Positions 34,350 to 43,513 of a stretch of DNA of 64,000 nt are shown here, in pieces. A program made the position numbers and the translations under genes. The notes under the pieces are model-generated. The model worked only from the letters and a program-made list of their open reading frames with translations, was not told the DNA's origin and did no database searches. How positions within the stretch are numbered: the stretch's first letter is position 1; each line of letters opens with the position of its first letter. Source of the DNA: Candidatus Poribacteria bacterium (GTDB taxonomy: Bacteria; Poribacteria; WGA-4E; WGA-3G); NCBI GenBank assembly GCA_009839745.1, contig VXPE01000056.1:1-64000 (forward strand), in the 5' to 3' direction.

Positions 34350-37052
34350 TTAGAAATCGTATCCGACTTTGGCATACCAGTATGCCCCATCAAAACCGAA
34401 CGGACTGAACTGCCCATATTTGTTGCCGACAGAATCAGCACCATTCGGATTTTCATCGGGATAGGTATTCAGGATATTTCTTCCACCGAGCGTGAGAGTC
34501 AATCCGGCACCCACGGTGTAAGAGGTTTCCAAGTCGAAAATAACCTTTCCAGAGTATTCTCCAGTGCCTGGCACATCTGGATTCTGTAAATAATCTTCAG
34601 AATCAAACCAACCGCTGAAATAACTGGCACGCCCGAGCACTCCCCACGCATCCGTTATGGATTGAAAGACAGTCAGGCTGCCTCGGTGTGCGGGTAAATT
34701 CTCTTGCAGTTCCCTGATTCGATGATCGTCCAGCGTGTCCGGATTGTGATCGGTAACTGTGGTGTTCGTGAAGTTATACACAGCGATGAGGCTTCCATTG
34801 GGTATTGGTGCTGTAACGACGGTATCAATACCATTGGTTGTCGTAGAGAAGTCATTGATAAAGAACTGGAATGTTTCCAGATTCGCCGCGCTGGTTACAC
34901 CTGCGGCGATGAGCTGCGCCTTCTGTGCGTCAGTCAATTTAAAGTGTTGTGACACAGATAACCGATTTTTCAGCCGAATATCAAAAAAGTCCATCGTGAA
35001 ATTTACGCCCAAAATATCGACGGTAAATCCACCTGTGAAGTTATTTGACGTTTCCGGGTCAAGCGAGTTATCTTCCTTGCCTGTCACAACATCAACAGCG
35101 GGGTTGGTGGAAGGAATTGTTCCTTTATTAACGAGATCACCCTTCGCAAAATCGTATTCAGTGGTAATGTTGAACGTATTTTGCTGTCCCGGTGTCGGTG
35201 CGCGGAACCCGGTACTATAACTTCCCCGCAACCGCATCGTTTCCGTAATCTTGTAGTTTGCAGCGGCTTTGTAGTTCAGGGTGCTACCGAAAATCTCAAA
35301 TTGTTCAGCGCGCACAGCGAGCGCGATCAGGAGCGGATCAATCGGTCTGATTTCACTTTCCAGATACATCGCAACGTTGGAACGGTACCACTTACCTGCT
35401 GCAACCGGGCTGAACCCTGAAAATCCATTGGATGCGGCAGTGAAGCCTTGCGCCGCGAGGGGCCCAATCTGATGCGACTCGCGTTCCCCCTCTATGATTT
35501 CAAAGCCTTCGTCCCGATATTCCAAACCCGAAGCGAGGAACACCATGTCACTGAGCGGATAGGCTACATCAAAGTTGAGGTTATAATCCGTCTGGATATA
35601 GTCGCCCGGATCAAAATATGTCGGTGTATCTGGACCGAGCGAAGCATTAACGGTATTGAAGATAAAGAAATCAGCATGGTTGCGTCCAAAAGAGCCACTC
35701 AGATCCCACATTAAGTCCTTACCCAACGTATCTTTGAGTGCGGTGCCTTTAACACCAACGACGACAGAAGTATCCCACATGAATGCACCAAATCTGGGTG
35801 TGAACCCGCCTGGGAACATCTCCTGAAATGTGAATAGATTCGGATCGTTCTTGACGGCTTGCAACCGTTCGGGATCCGGAACGTGGTTGGTTATCGGGAT
35901 ATCGTCAGCATCGTGAGGTGAGAGTTCGGTGAACTCCTGTCCTGCAGTTTCCGCTGCCGCCTTTCGGGTTTCCCAAGCCGCCATTTCGTTTGTCAAACCC
36001 CGCATATCCCCGACGAGCAACGTATCGCCCCCCGTCGTACTAAACACACCGCCGCGGGTATTTGGGTTCCGGAAATAGAACCCACCTTCAACGCGCTTGC
36101 GGGCGTAGTTGGCATGTCCATAGAAGTCGATGGTATCCGTGAGAGTGGCACCGTAGTTGGCAAACAATTTGACATCATTCTCTATAATCGGCTGTCCCCA
36201 GATTTGCGCAGGGTCTTTCACACTGAAATTGCCTGCGTTAATCAAGGCTATGGCATCATTACGTTGAACGGATCGGATGGTCGGATCTGCGCCACCGTAT
36301 TCAAAGCTGAGGCTACTCCAGGCATCTGGATTCCCTAAACCGATGTTGCCAGCGACCGCAAATTGCCTACCGTCACCGTATTGGTAGATACCGGGTTTGA
36401 ATTCAAACGAACCGCCTTCGTGGTTGTTTTTCAATTGGAAGTTCATCACACCCGCAATGGCATCAGAACCGTATTGTGCGGAGGCACCATCACGGAGGAC
36501 CTCTACCTGTTGCAGGGCAATTGCGGGAATAGGTGCCAAGTCAGGTCCCTGTGAACCGTCAGACAAACCGTTCCCGAGCCAGTGAATCACCGCGGCACGG
36601 TGTCGCCGTTTACCGTTAACCAGCACCAGCGTATGGTCTGGGGCAAGTCCCCGTAAATTCGCCGGACGGACCACCGTTGACGCATCACTAATCGGTTGCG
36701 TATTGACGTTATAAGAGGGCACCAAAGCTCTCAGCAGATCGGGTAGATCGGCGCCACCCTGCTTTTCAAAGGATTCGTTTGACACAATATCGATCGGGAC
36801 TGCCGAATCCAAGACGGAACGCGGTTGCGCACGGGTACCCACAACAACGAGGTTTTCAAGCCGCACAGGTGCCTCTGTTTGCGATGTTTCTTCAGACGCT
36901 TCAGTCTCGTCCGTGGTCTCCGCTGCTTCCTCCGTTTCTTCCGCCGTTTCGGAATGTTCGTCCGCTATAACGGTCGTAAACGCACCCATTGCAATGACTA
37001 TAAAGATACTGAGTGCGAAGACGATGGGTTTGATATATTTACTGTAATACAT
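34350..37052 (-). CDS. TonB-dependent outer-membrane receptor
   Basis: 900 residues. Signal peptide (about 1-30, ending near VIADE), then a Glu/Thr-rich spacer and a TonB-box-like segment before ENLVVVGTRA (66-75). The plug domain shows RGLAPDHTLVLVNGKRRHR and VEVLRDGASAQYGSDAIAGVMNF. A large beta-barrel follows and ends in KYGQFSPFGFDGAYWYAKVGYDF, with the terminal Phe. Imports iron complexes, cobalamin or carbohydrates by TonB force. No ligand-specific partner is near. AGGAG before the ATG and a TTGACG/TATTAT promoter at 37240-37268. Confidence 0.92.
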   Translation of the reverse strand: MYYSKYIKPIVFALSIFIVIAMGAFTTVIADEHSETAEETEEAAETTDETEASEETSQTEAPVRLENLVVVGTRAQPRSVLDSAVPIDIVSNESFEKQGGADLPDLLRALVPSYNVNTQPISDASTVVRPANLRGLAPDHTLVLVNGKRRHRAAVIHWLGNGLSDGSQGPDLAPIPAIALQQVEVLRDGASAQYGSDAIAGVMNFQLKNNHEGGSFEFKPGIYQYGDGRQFAVAGNIGLGNPDAWSSLSFEYGGADPTIRSVQRNDAIALINAGNFSVKDPAQIWGQPIIENDVKLFANYGATLTDTIDFYGHANYARKRVEGGFYFRNPNTRGGVFSTTGGDTLLVGDMRGLTNEMAAWETRKAAAETAGQEFTELSPHDADDIPITNHVPDPERLQAVKNDPNLFTFQEMFPGGFTPRFGAFMWDTSVVVGVKGTALKDTLGKDLMWDLSGSFGRNHADFFIFNTVNASLGPDTPTYFDPGDYIQTDYNLNFDVAYPLSDMVFLASGLEYRDEGFEIIEGERESHQIGPLAAQGFTAASNGFSGFSPVAAGKWYRSNVAMYLESEIRPIDPLLIALAVRAEQFEIFGSTLNYKAAANYKITETMRLRGSYSTGFRAPTPGQQNTFNITTEYDFAKGDLVNKGTIPSTNPAVDVVTGKEDNSLDPETSNNFTGGFTVDILGVNFTMDFFDIRLKNRLSVSQHFKLTDAQKAQLIAAGVTSAANLETFQFFINDFSTTTNGIDTVVTAPIPNGSLIAVYNFTNTTVTDHNPDTLDDHRIRELQENLPAHRGSLTVFQSITDAWGVLGRASYFSGWFDSEDYLQNPDVPGTGEYSGKVIFDLETSYTVGAGLTLTLGGRNILNTYPDENPNGADSVGNKYGQFSPFGFDGAYWYAKVGYDF

Positions 37053-37239
37053 AGATAGAATTTCTCCTCTTGGTTCTCATATAAACGTTAAACCTTGAAA
37101 ACCACCCTATATAATTAAACACAAAAACGAGGGATGGGTAGCACACCTACACTCCCTTTAGAAACTATAACCTTACAATTAACAACCGAGGCTGCCCTTT
37201 CCTAAAATTTGGTAGGTAAGCGGCAGTTTGCATTAATAT

Positions 37240-37268
37240 ATAATACCACAAAATTTCTATTGCGTCAA
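37240..37268 (-). promoter_or_regulatory. Consensus promoter for the TonB receptor
   Basis: Minus strand TTGACG (37268-37263), 17 nt, TATTAT (37245-37240). Leader of about 180 nt. Confidence 0.75.
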
Positions 37269-37301
37269 GTTTTAGGCGAGAGACGCTAAAAAAATTTAAA
37301 C

Positions 37302-37331
37302 TTGACAATAAACTCGGTAATAATATATACT
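37302..37331 (+). promoter_or_regulatory. Consensus promoter for the basic-protein pair
   Basis: TTGACA (37302-37307), 18 nt, TATACT (37326-37331). Starts transcription near 37338, about 160 nt before the first gene. Confidence 0.75.
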
Positions 37332-37497
37332 TAATTCTTAACGCCCCGGCGTCAAACCTCCGTGCCTTAACTTGCGGACTGTAGATGCCCTTTATTGGAA
37401 AGGGCAGAGGTATTATTTCTGAAAATCGCGCAGTTGCTCAGAAACCGACACTTCACGCTTTCGCGTGTGGGTGGTATCACTAACAAAAAAGACTATC

Positions 37498-38736
37498 ATG
37501 GCAAAGAAAAAAGGTCGTCGCTCCGTAAATGTCGCACGGAAGCGCGAAAAGCGAAACCGCGAGCGGAAATATAGACAAAAACAACTTGCTCTTGAGAAAC
37601 AACGTAGACTTCCCTACGAAAAGTCGGAGGAAGCCCATTTACAAGCTTGTATCTCACAGAGCCGAAAGCTGCTCAATGAACCTGAACTTGAAGGTGTCCT
37701 TTTCGATTTTGAGCTGATGTATACACGCGTGACGGAAGTCCTCGATAATTACGAAACACCCAAAACAGACCTAGACCCCTTTGAAGAAAATTTTACTGAG
37801 CTAACGCTTGCAACGGATGAAGCAGCTGCGAGTGAAACGGCACTAACGCCTTTACCGGAAGCGGAACAGGCATGCGAACATTTTCGGGTAGAAGTGCTCC
37901 CACATCTTGTTACACCCGACTTCATGCAACGATTAACACAAGCACTCACGGCGTGTGAAAAACGCCTCAAATTAACAGGGAACCGAGAACTCGCAGAGGT
38001 CGCTTTTGTTACCCGCTCGCTCTTTGAAGCCGCCCCACCGGAAATACTAACGTTCCATCCGCTGATCCAAACTATCGGTATTGAAACGCTACGGATCCTC
38101 GTGGAAGAACCGGAGATGATTGTTGACAGACATGAAGAGGTCAAAGAAATTCTCTCTAACGTTCTGGAATACGAAGACGCCGAAGCCTATGAATCTCAAC
38201 CGATGTCTGTCTTTTCAGAGACCGGGCAAAATCGAGAACACCCTAACGTAGAGACCTCCGAACTCGCCTTAACAAAACCCGCTGCGCCGAATTTTGACGC
38301 GATAAATGCTAAAATAACCGATCCGGGAAATGTTGAGTCCTCTCTTGAGGGGACTTCCTCCCTGCTTTCAAAGCCGGCCAATCTCCCCGACCCACTTGCC
38401 ACAGCAAGCGTAGAGCCGACAGTGTCACCCGACGAACTTCCTGTTCGGGCACTTTACAAAAACTTCAACGGTTTGGGAATAAAAAAGAGTTTCGAGGCGC
38501 GGACAGACGATACATCTCTACAAGATGGACTTACCAATTACGCTTTGGTGAATGAAAACGAAGAACAGGTTGAATTTGTTGATGTGAAAAACGAACGCTA
38601 TATCAAGGTTACCGAAGAACGGTTGCAGTTACACGCACGTTCAGACGCGGAACTCACGCTTGCAATGGCAGAGGTGGAAGCAGCGTGCAGCTCGGCAGTC
38701 CTATATCTCGCCAAAACAATCGAAGAAAGGGGGTAA
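37498..38736 (+). CDS. Unrecognised protein with a strongly basic N-terminus
   Basis: 412 residues. The first ~45 residues are Lys/Arg-rich (KKKGRRSVNVARKREKRNRE) and would bind nucleic acid or ribosomes. A helical middle region (LPHLVTPDFMQRLTQALTAC and following) and an acidic Ser/Pro-rich linker (about 235-320) precede a C-terminal domain with DVKNERYIKVTEERLQLHARS. The family is not recognised. There is no strong ribosome-binding site before this ATG. An in-frame ATG 11 codons upstream is less basic. The gene has a consensus promoter and a structured ~160-nt leader. A 39-residue basic protein follows 4 bp after its stop. Confidence 0.72.
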   Translation: MAKKKGRRSVNVARKREKRNRERKYRQKQLALEKQRRLPYEKSEEAHLQACISQSRKLLNEPELEGVLFDFELMYTRVTEVLDNYETPKTDLDPFEENFTELTLATDEAAASETALTPLPEAEQACEHFRVEVLPHLVTPDFMQRLTQALTACEKRLKLTGNRELAEVAFVTRSLFEAAPPEILTFHPLIQTIGIETLRILVEEPEMIVDRHEEVKEILSNVLEYEDAEAYESQPMSVFSETGQNREHPNVETSELALTKPAAPNFDAINAKITDPGNVESSLEGTSSLLSKPANLPDPLATASVEPTVSPDELPVRALYKNFNGLGIKKSFEARTDDTSLQDGLTNYALVNENEEQVEFVDVKNERYIKVTEERLQLHARSDAELTLAMAEVEAACSSAVLYLAKTIEERG

Positions 38737-38740
38737 TGTT

Positions 38741-38860
38741 ATGCCACGAAGTAAAAGCGGGCAGGTCCGACGTCGGACACAAATCCGCCAACGCCAACAA
38801 CGACGGCTGAAAAAAAAGAAAGTAGCATTGAAAGAAATCTTACAGAACAGCGGTAGTTAA
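38741..38860 (+). CDS. Unrecognised 39-residue, extremely basic protein
   Basis: 39 residues with 15 Arg/Lys (PRSKSGQVRRRTQIRQRQ and QRRLKKKKVALKEIL). Too small for family assignment. The composition recalls small ribosome-associated or RNA-binding proteins. GGGGG lies seven bases before the ATG, overlapping the end of the upstream gene. It is probably co-transcribed with the 412-residue protein, and the two could act together. A short GGCGGG...CCCGCC hairpin lies just after its stop. Confidence 0.65.
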   Translation: MPRSKSGQVRRRTQIRQRQQRRLKKKKVALKEILQNSGS

Positions 38861-38898
38861 TAGACAGCATTGCGATAGCGGCGGGTCGCTATGCCCGC

Positions 38899-39669
38899 CT
38901 ACTTAATCTTTTCAAAGTGAACAAACGCTGATGACTGCAACCGGACGGAGTCCCCGCGACGCTCTTCAATATATCCCATCCTGAGCAGCGTAACCACTTC
39001 ATGAGAAGTCGGAATATTGAAAAGTTGACGCACGTGTTCACGGTCGGCGGGACGTTCCAGAGGCGCGCTGACAAACTGCACACCGATGTCTAAAGCCGTT
39101 GCAGCGAGCAACACATTCTGAATCAACATCCCCATGCTCAACCACATCCACCGCGTCCCCCCGTCACCCGGTGGGTATCTCTTGCAATTCATCGTAACCA
39201 GCATGAGCAGCGGTGCCTCACGGACCTGTGCCGCGATCTCTTTCGCGGGTATCTTTCCTGCCCCCAGATGCCCCAAAAGTGTGAACGCCTTCGCGTTTTT
39301 CAACATCCCTTCCAATATTCCATCCGGCGCGTCCTGCAGCAATTTCGGCAGCGTAACGTGGTCGGTCAGCAGCACGCCATCACCGAACGCCTTCAAATCC
39401 GACGCTGTGAGACGCATCCACCGGCTATTGTCATCAAGAAATTTGGCATCTTTGAATTGTTCAACGATAGCGTGTTCCGTCACCTCGGCGAGTGCCCCCT
39501 TGCCCGCTGCTTCCTGAACGATCACAAGTTCCCACGGTTGAACATTGAAGGGTGAGGGGGTCCACCGTGCAGCCTCAATGAGTTTTTCAAGGTCTTTGGC
39601 ATCAATGGCGCGGTCCTGAAACGTCCCGCGATGGCTGCGTCGCTGTGTTATTGCGTCAAAAACATTCAT
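38899..39669 (-). CDS. Nitroreductase family FMN-dependent oxidoreductase
   Basis: 256 residues. Nitroreductase fold: ITQRRSHRGTFQD at the N-terminus, RWTPSPFNVQPWELVIV near 36-52, and the C-terminal NVLLAATALDIGVQFVSAP. FMN binding is typical. Substrates may be quinones, nitro compounds or flavin-linked intermediates. Its ATG overlaps the stop of the PfkB gene (ATGA), so the two are translationally coupled. Confidence 0.88.
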   Translation of the reverse strand: MNVFDAITQRRSHRGTFQDRAIDAKDLEKLIEAARWTPSPFNVQPWELVIVQEAAGKGALAEVTEHAIVEQFKDAKFLDDNSRWMRLTASDLKAFGDGVLLTDHVTLPKLLQDAPDGILEGMLKNAKAFTLLGHLGAGKIPAKEIAAQVREAPLLMLVTMNCKRYPPGDGGTRWMWLSMGMLIQNVLLAATALDIGVQFVSAPLERPADREHVRQLFNIPTSHEVVTLLRMGYIEERRGDSVRLQSSAFVHFEKIK

Positions 39670-40721
39670 AGATTCTCATAGTCCCGATGGCGTTGTAGGA
39701 TCTCTGCTGGGGATGCCGTCCCCGTCGTGCCGATTTTGGTGACGGTAATTGATGCCACCAGATTGCCAACATACGCGGCTTCAACATAAGCCTCCGCTTG
39801 TGAAGTGTGTAGGAGACCACAGAGCGTTGCGACAAGTCCCGCTGAGACGCTATCCCCCGCCCCAACAGGATCAATCTCATCGTTAATGGGCATACCGGGG
39901 ATGTGCGTAAACCCATCCGCACTATAGACGAGAATACCGTTCTCCCCAAGGGTGACGTAGACGGTTCGTTGTGTTTGTTCTGCGAGGGCAACGGCGCACT
40001 GCCTCGCCGCTTCGATGTCAACGTCCTGTCCATCCCACTCCGGCTGAAGTGCACGCTTCGCCTCAAACCGATTCGGTTTAATGGTAACGTTTCGGTACTT
40101 ACCAATTCGTGTGCGAGAATCAGCGAAAAAGACTTTATCAGGAAACGCCGCTCCCAACTCACATAATTCTTCTCTCACCCGATTGGTGACAACGCCTAAG
40201 TTCTCAATCGGCATCTGATCCCCGACAATTACGCCATCCACCAGCGGGATACAATTTTGAAGTGCATCAATCACAGCAGTTTCCACCCCCGCCTTCATCC
40301 TGGATGGGTTCTCAATATCGAATCTCGGTCCCTCCATCTCCACGCCTTCATAGCCACGATGCATGGGTTTAAGATAGGTAGGCGTTACCCAATCGGGTGT
40401 CTGTATCATAAAATCCGTCAAGCATCCGTTTGTTTGTAGACACTCCAAGAGCGTCCCCCCGAACCCGTCTTCACCGATAACTCCCAACGTGTAGACCGTC
40501 CCTACGCCTAACGCTTTCAGGTTATTTGTGACAGTTCCCGCCGCGCCCGGACTATAGCGTTGTGCAACAACAGGATTCGTATGCCACGGGGTCTCTAAGG
40601 AGAGAGTCGAACGGGTCTTGTCTATGGACCAATAGGCATCAAGATAAAAATCGCCAACGACAAGAATCCGTTGGTCGCGAAATTGATTGAGAATCGTGTT
40701 CAGGCGCGCTTCGCTAATCAA
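39666..40721 (-). CDS. PfkB family carbohydrate kinase (RfaE-like)
   Basis: 351 residues from a TTG start. Ribokinase/PfkB fold with ILVVGDFYLDAYWS, SPGAAGTVTNNLKALG and the ATP/anion-hole motif DPVGAGDSVSAG. The N-terminal blocks resemble heptose-7-phosphate kinase (HldE N-domain). TTG at 40721 has CCGGAG seven bases ahead. Another TTG 11 codons earlier lies only five nt after the predicted transcription start and has no ribosome-binding site. Possibly part of lipopolysaccharide heptose synthesis, though no other hld gene is near. The nitroreductase is coupled to it. Confidence 0.85.
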   Translation of the reverse strand: MISEARLNTILNQFRDQRILVVGDFYLDAYWSIDKTRSTLSLETPWHTNPVVAQRYSPGAAGTVTNNLKALGVGTVYTLGVIGEDGFGGTLLECLQTNGCLTDFMIQTPDWVTPTYLKPMHRGYEGVEMEGPRFDIENPSRMKAGVETAVIDALQNCIPLVDGVIVGDQMPIENLGVVTNRVREELCELGAAFPDKVFFADSRTRIGKYRNVTIKPNRFEAKRALQPEWDGQDVDIEAARQCAVALAEQTQRTVYVTLGENGILVYSADGFTHIPGMPINDEIDPVGAGDSVSAGLVATLCGLLHTSQAEAYVEAAYVGNLVASITVTKIGTTGTASPAEILQRHRDYENL

Positions 40722-40765
40722 TGTGCTTCTCCGGTGGCTCAGAATGTCCTGCAATGTGGATAACC

Positions 40766-40794
40766 ATTATACCACATCCCTACTTTTTGCGGAA
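40766..40794 (-). promoter_or_regulatory. Promoter for the PfkB gene
   Basis: Minus strand TTCCGC (40794-40789), 17 nt and a perfect TATAAT (40771-40766). The -35 is weak. Confidence 0.5.
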
Positions 40795-40825
40795 ACACCA
40801 AATCCGCAAACCCTCTAATTTTTTC

Positions 40826-40853
40826 TTGACTATTTTCTTACACTTGTTATACT
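40826..40853 (+). promoter_or_regulatory. Promoter for the LivK-like gene
   Basis: TTGACT (40826-40831), 16 nt, TATACT (40848-40853). Leader of about 130 nt before the periplasmic binding protein. Confidence 0.65.
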
Positions 40854-40991
40854 TTTTTCAAGATTGAACAATGATGGGACAGCAGCATTCGGATGGATTG
40901 CAAGCCCATCATTATCTAACTGAAAACCCTCAAACAGAATATTAGACTATCCTGCACTGAGTGCGTTGGTCTAAAAACATAGGAGCCGTTT

Positions 40992-42137
40992 ATGAATCCG
41001 AAAATTTTTAGGTTAACAGTATGCATATTGCTCGGACTCTCAGTCGCTTACTTTTCTGCGGGGGAGAGAACGGAAGATGTCGAAATAGCTGGAGAGCCAA
41101 TGCCTGCCCTTAAAGTGGGTTTGATTCATCCGTTGCTAAATTACGCCACTTTTGGCGACGGTGCGAGACTCGCGGTAGCCGAAATTAACAAGGCAGGCGG
41201 GGTTCTTGGAAGGCAGGTAGAGCTTCTCTATAAAGTGGAATTAGGCTCCATTGCTGATTCTGCAACAGAATTAGCTGAAATGGAAAATGTTGTTGCTATA
41301 TTAGGTCCGATGTTTTCAAGTAGTGCCGTTAAAGTTGGACCGATCATCAATATCCCTGTCATCGTCGGGGCAACAGGTGCTGATGTGACGAACACTGGGA
41401 ATGATCCCAGAGATTTTCTTTTTCTCGTGGCGAATTCAAATGCCTTGCAAGCAAAAGTCATGGCAGGTTTTGTAGTGAACGACCTCGGCAAGAAAACTGC
41501 AGCGATGCTTTGGCAGAACGGGGATGTCTACTCTAAAGGTTTCGTTAACGCATTTGATGCGAATTTCAAGAAACTTGGCGGGCGCATTGTTGCCAGTCAA
41601 ACGTATGAACAAGGCGATACAACGTTTCATACCCAACTTGCGATCATCAAAGAGTCAAGCCCTGATGTGCTGCTGCTCGCGAGTTTTCCGCCAGAGAACC
41701 CGCGCATCGTGAAACAGGCGCGGGAGATGCGCCTTAAGACCACCTTTATCGGCAGCGATGGTTGGGATGATCCGTTGATGTTGGAGATTTTAGAGGATAA
41801 TAGGCCTCTCGAAAATTCTTATTATTGTAGTATCTCGGATGAACTTGCCGCAGATTTTACTGACGCTTATGAAACAATGTTTAAAGCTCAGCCTATCGGT
41901 ATCGCGCCATTAGGTTACGATGCCATGAAGTTATTGGCAATAGCGATTGAAAACGCGCAATCCACAGACCCTGTTATGATTCGGGATGCAGTTGCGGCTA
42001 TCACTGATTACCAAGGGGCGACAACTATTTCCAGCTTTGATGGGAACCGTCATCCTATCAAACCTGCTGCGGGTATCCGTGTGTTGAAAATTGTTGAAGG
42101 TCAACCACAGCAATACACTGTTTTGAAAGCGAGATGA
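40992..42137 (+). CDS. ABC-type branched-chain amino-acid-like substrate-binding protein
   Basis: 381 residues. A signal peptide (about 1-23) is followed by a type I periplasmic binding fold: LKVGLIHPLLNYATFGDGARLAVAEINKAGGVLG, then VVAILGPMFSSSAVKVGPI and FIGSDGWDDP. Relatives bind leucine, amides or other small molecules. No permease or ATPase gene accompanies it here, so it either serves a transporter encoded elsewhere or a sensor. AGGAG lies seven bases before ATG. The next gene on the strand is a LeuB-like dehydrogenase, possibly a chance neighbour. Confidence 0.88.
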   Translation: MNPKIFRLTVCILLGLSVAYFSAGERTEDVEIAGEPMPALKVGLIHPLLNYATFGDGARLAVAEINKAGGVLGRQVELLYKVELGSIADSATELAEMENVVAILGPMFSSSAVKVGPIINIPVIVGATGADVTNTGNDPRDFLFLVANSNALQAKVMAGFVVNDLGKKTAAMLWQNGDVYSKGFVNAFDANFKKLGGRIVASQTYEQGDTTFHTQLAIIKESSPDVLLLASFPPENPRIVKQAREMRLKTTFIGSDGWDDPLMLEILEDNRPLENSYYCSISDELAADFTDAYETMFKAQPIGIAPLGYDAMKLLAIAIENAQSTDPVMIRDAVAAITDYQGATTISSFDGNRHPIKPAAGIRVLKIVEGQPQQYTVLKAR

Positions 42138-42153
42138 GTAAACCCTACCCAAT

Positions 42154-42182
42154 TTGCAATATCATCTCAGATGTGGTAGAAT
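42154..42182 (+). promoter_or_regulatory. Promoter for the LeuB-like gene
   Basis: TTGCAA (42154-42159), 17 nt, TAGAAT (42177-42182). About 138 nt from the dehydrogenase start. Confidence 0.5.
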
Positions 42183-42223
42183 ATACGGAGCAGGACTTAT
42201 ACAAAATCACAGAATTACCGACA

Positions 42224-42290
42224 TTTACCACGCGGTAGATGCGGTTTGGTGAAAGCCCTACCCAGGGAATTGCGCGTAAGTCCTAAGGCA
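42224..42290. repeat. GGTAGATGCGGTTT repeat with TTGCGCGTAAGTCCTA
   Basis: GCGGTAGATGCGGTTTGGTG and, 20 nt later, TTGCGCGTAAGTCCTA. Diverged copy of the element at 59659-59735. Lies in the leader of the LeuB-like gene. Confidence 0.55.
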
Positions 42291-42326
42291 TTCAAAATTC
42301 ATCACACTCACATTTGGAGAATATCT

Positions 42327-43379
42327 ATGTATAAAATCGGTCTCATCCCTGGCGATGGAATCGGCCCCGAAGTGACGCGCGAAGCAATGAAAGTCTTCGG
42401 GGCAGCAGCCGAACACGCAGGAATTCAATACGAGACAGTCGAATACGATGTCGGCGGCGACCGGTATCTTGCGACCGGTGAAGTGTTGCCGGATTCAGTT
42501 TTAGAGGAACTCCGGGGATTAGACGCTATCTATCTCGGCGCGATTGGACACCCCGATGTCAAACCCGGTATTTTAGAGAAAGGTATCCTGCTCAAGGTCC
42601 GGTTTGAACTCGATCTCTACATCAACCTCCGTCCCGTCAAACTCTACCCGGGTGTCCCGACCCCCGTGAAAGATAAGGGACCTGAAGAAATCGATTTCAT
42701 CATTGTTCGCGAGAATACCGAAGGCTTATACGCCGGTATCGGGGGTTTTCTGAAACGTGGCACGCGTGATGAAGTGGCGATTCAGGAAATGATTAATACC
42801 TACAAGGGTGTGGAACGTTGCGTGCGCTATGCGTTTGAGCTCACCAAAAAGCGTAACAAGGAAAATACGTTGACGCTCTGCGACAAAGCAAACGTCCTCA
42901 CTTACGCACACGATCTGTGGCGACGGGTGTTTGACGAGGTAGGTGAAGATTATCCCGACATCAAGAAGGAATACGCCTTTGTTGATGCCACAACAATGTG
43001 GATGGTGAAAAACCCGGAATGGTTCGACGTCGTTGTGACGTGCAACATGTTTGGAGACATCATCACCGATCTCGGCGCGATGATTCAGGGGGGCATGGGT
43101 GTCGCTGCATCCGGTAACCTGAACCCGGAAAGCGTCGCCATGTTTGAACCGATTCACGGCTCCGCGCCGCGTTATACTGGTAAAAATCAGATTAATCCGA
43201 TTGCGGCGATAGGTGCCGCCGGAATGATGCTCGATCACCTTGGACATACAACCGAGGCGGCAAAAGTGGAGAACTCTATTAGTGACCTGCTGGCAAGCGG
43301 GAAAATCAAGGATCTCGGTGCTGGACGAATGGGCTACACAACTGAAGAGGTCGGCGACCTTGTTGCTGAGGGATTGTAA
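42327..43379 (+). CDS. Isocitrate/isopropylmalate dehydrogenase family (LeuB-like)
   Basis: 350 residues. Beta-decarboxylating dehydrogenase: [18 protein letters not shown], the substrate-Arg segment [24 protein letters not shown], and the NAD-site [18 protein letters not shown] with [15 protein letters not shown]. The pattern fits LeuB better than Icd, but 3-isopropylmalate, tartrate and isocitrate enzymes overlap in sequence. No other leu genes are close. Start by TTGGAGA seven bases upstream, matching the family N-terminus. Confidence 0.88.
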   Translation: MYKIGLIPGDGIGPEVTREAMKVFGAAAEHAGIQYETVEYDVGGDRYLATGEVLPDSVLEELRGLDAIYLGAIGHPDVKPGILEKGILLKVRFELDLYINLRPVKLYPGVPTPVKDKGPEEIDFIIVRENTEGLYAGIGGFLKRGTRDEVAIQEMINTYKGVERCVRYAFELTKKRNKENTLTLCDKANVLTYAHDLWRRVFDEVGEDYPDIKKEYAFVDATTMWMVKNPEWFDVVVTCNMFGDIITDLGAMIQGGMGVAASGNLNPESVAMFEPIHGSAPRYTGKNQINPIAAIGAAGMMLDHLGHTTEAAKVENSISDLLASGKIKDLGAGRMGYTTEEVGDLVAEGL

Positions 43380-43454
43380 TCGTTCACAGGTAGGCGAGTT
43401 TAATTCGGTAATTTCCTAATGAATCCAGTGTCCCTTCCCAGTAACGGGGGGGGA

Positions 43455-43490
43455 CCCCGGTTAGAAACCGCATCTACCGGGCCCGGGAAA
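43455..43490. repeat. GTGCGGTTT-type repeat, inverted copy
   Basis: CCCCGGTTAGAAACCGCATCTACCGGGC is the reverse form of GCCCGGTAGATGCGGTTTCTAACCG, matching the copy at 63556-63588. Between two convergent genes. Confidence 0.55.
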
Positions 43491-43513
43491 AATACCAAAT
43501 TATCCTCCAATTT

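Larger units (their letters stand above)
37053..37497. other. 445-bp divergent regulatory gap with long leaders
   Basis: Between the TonB receptor and the basic-protein pair. Holds two consensus promoters in opposite directions, a ~180-nt receptor leader and a ~160-nt structured leader on the plus strand. Hairpins GCCCTTT-ATTGG-AAAGGGC (37387-37405) and CACGC-TTTC-GCGTG (37454-37467) are clear. No gene was found in it. Confidence 0.5.

Noticed and set aside
42726-43247. A 173-codon open frame on the minus strand inside the LeuB-like gene
   Set aside because: It is antisense to a clearly conserved dehydrogenase, has no ribosome-binding site, and its composition (His/Val/Arg-rich) reflects the reverse of the sense codons.
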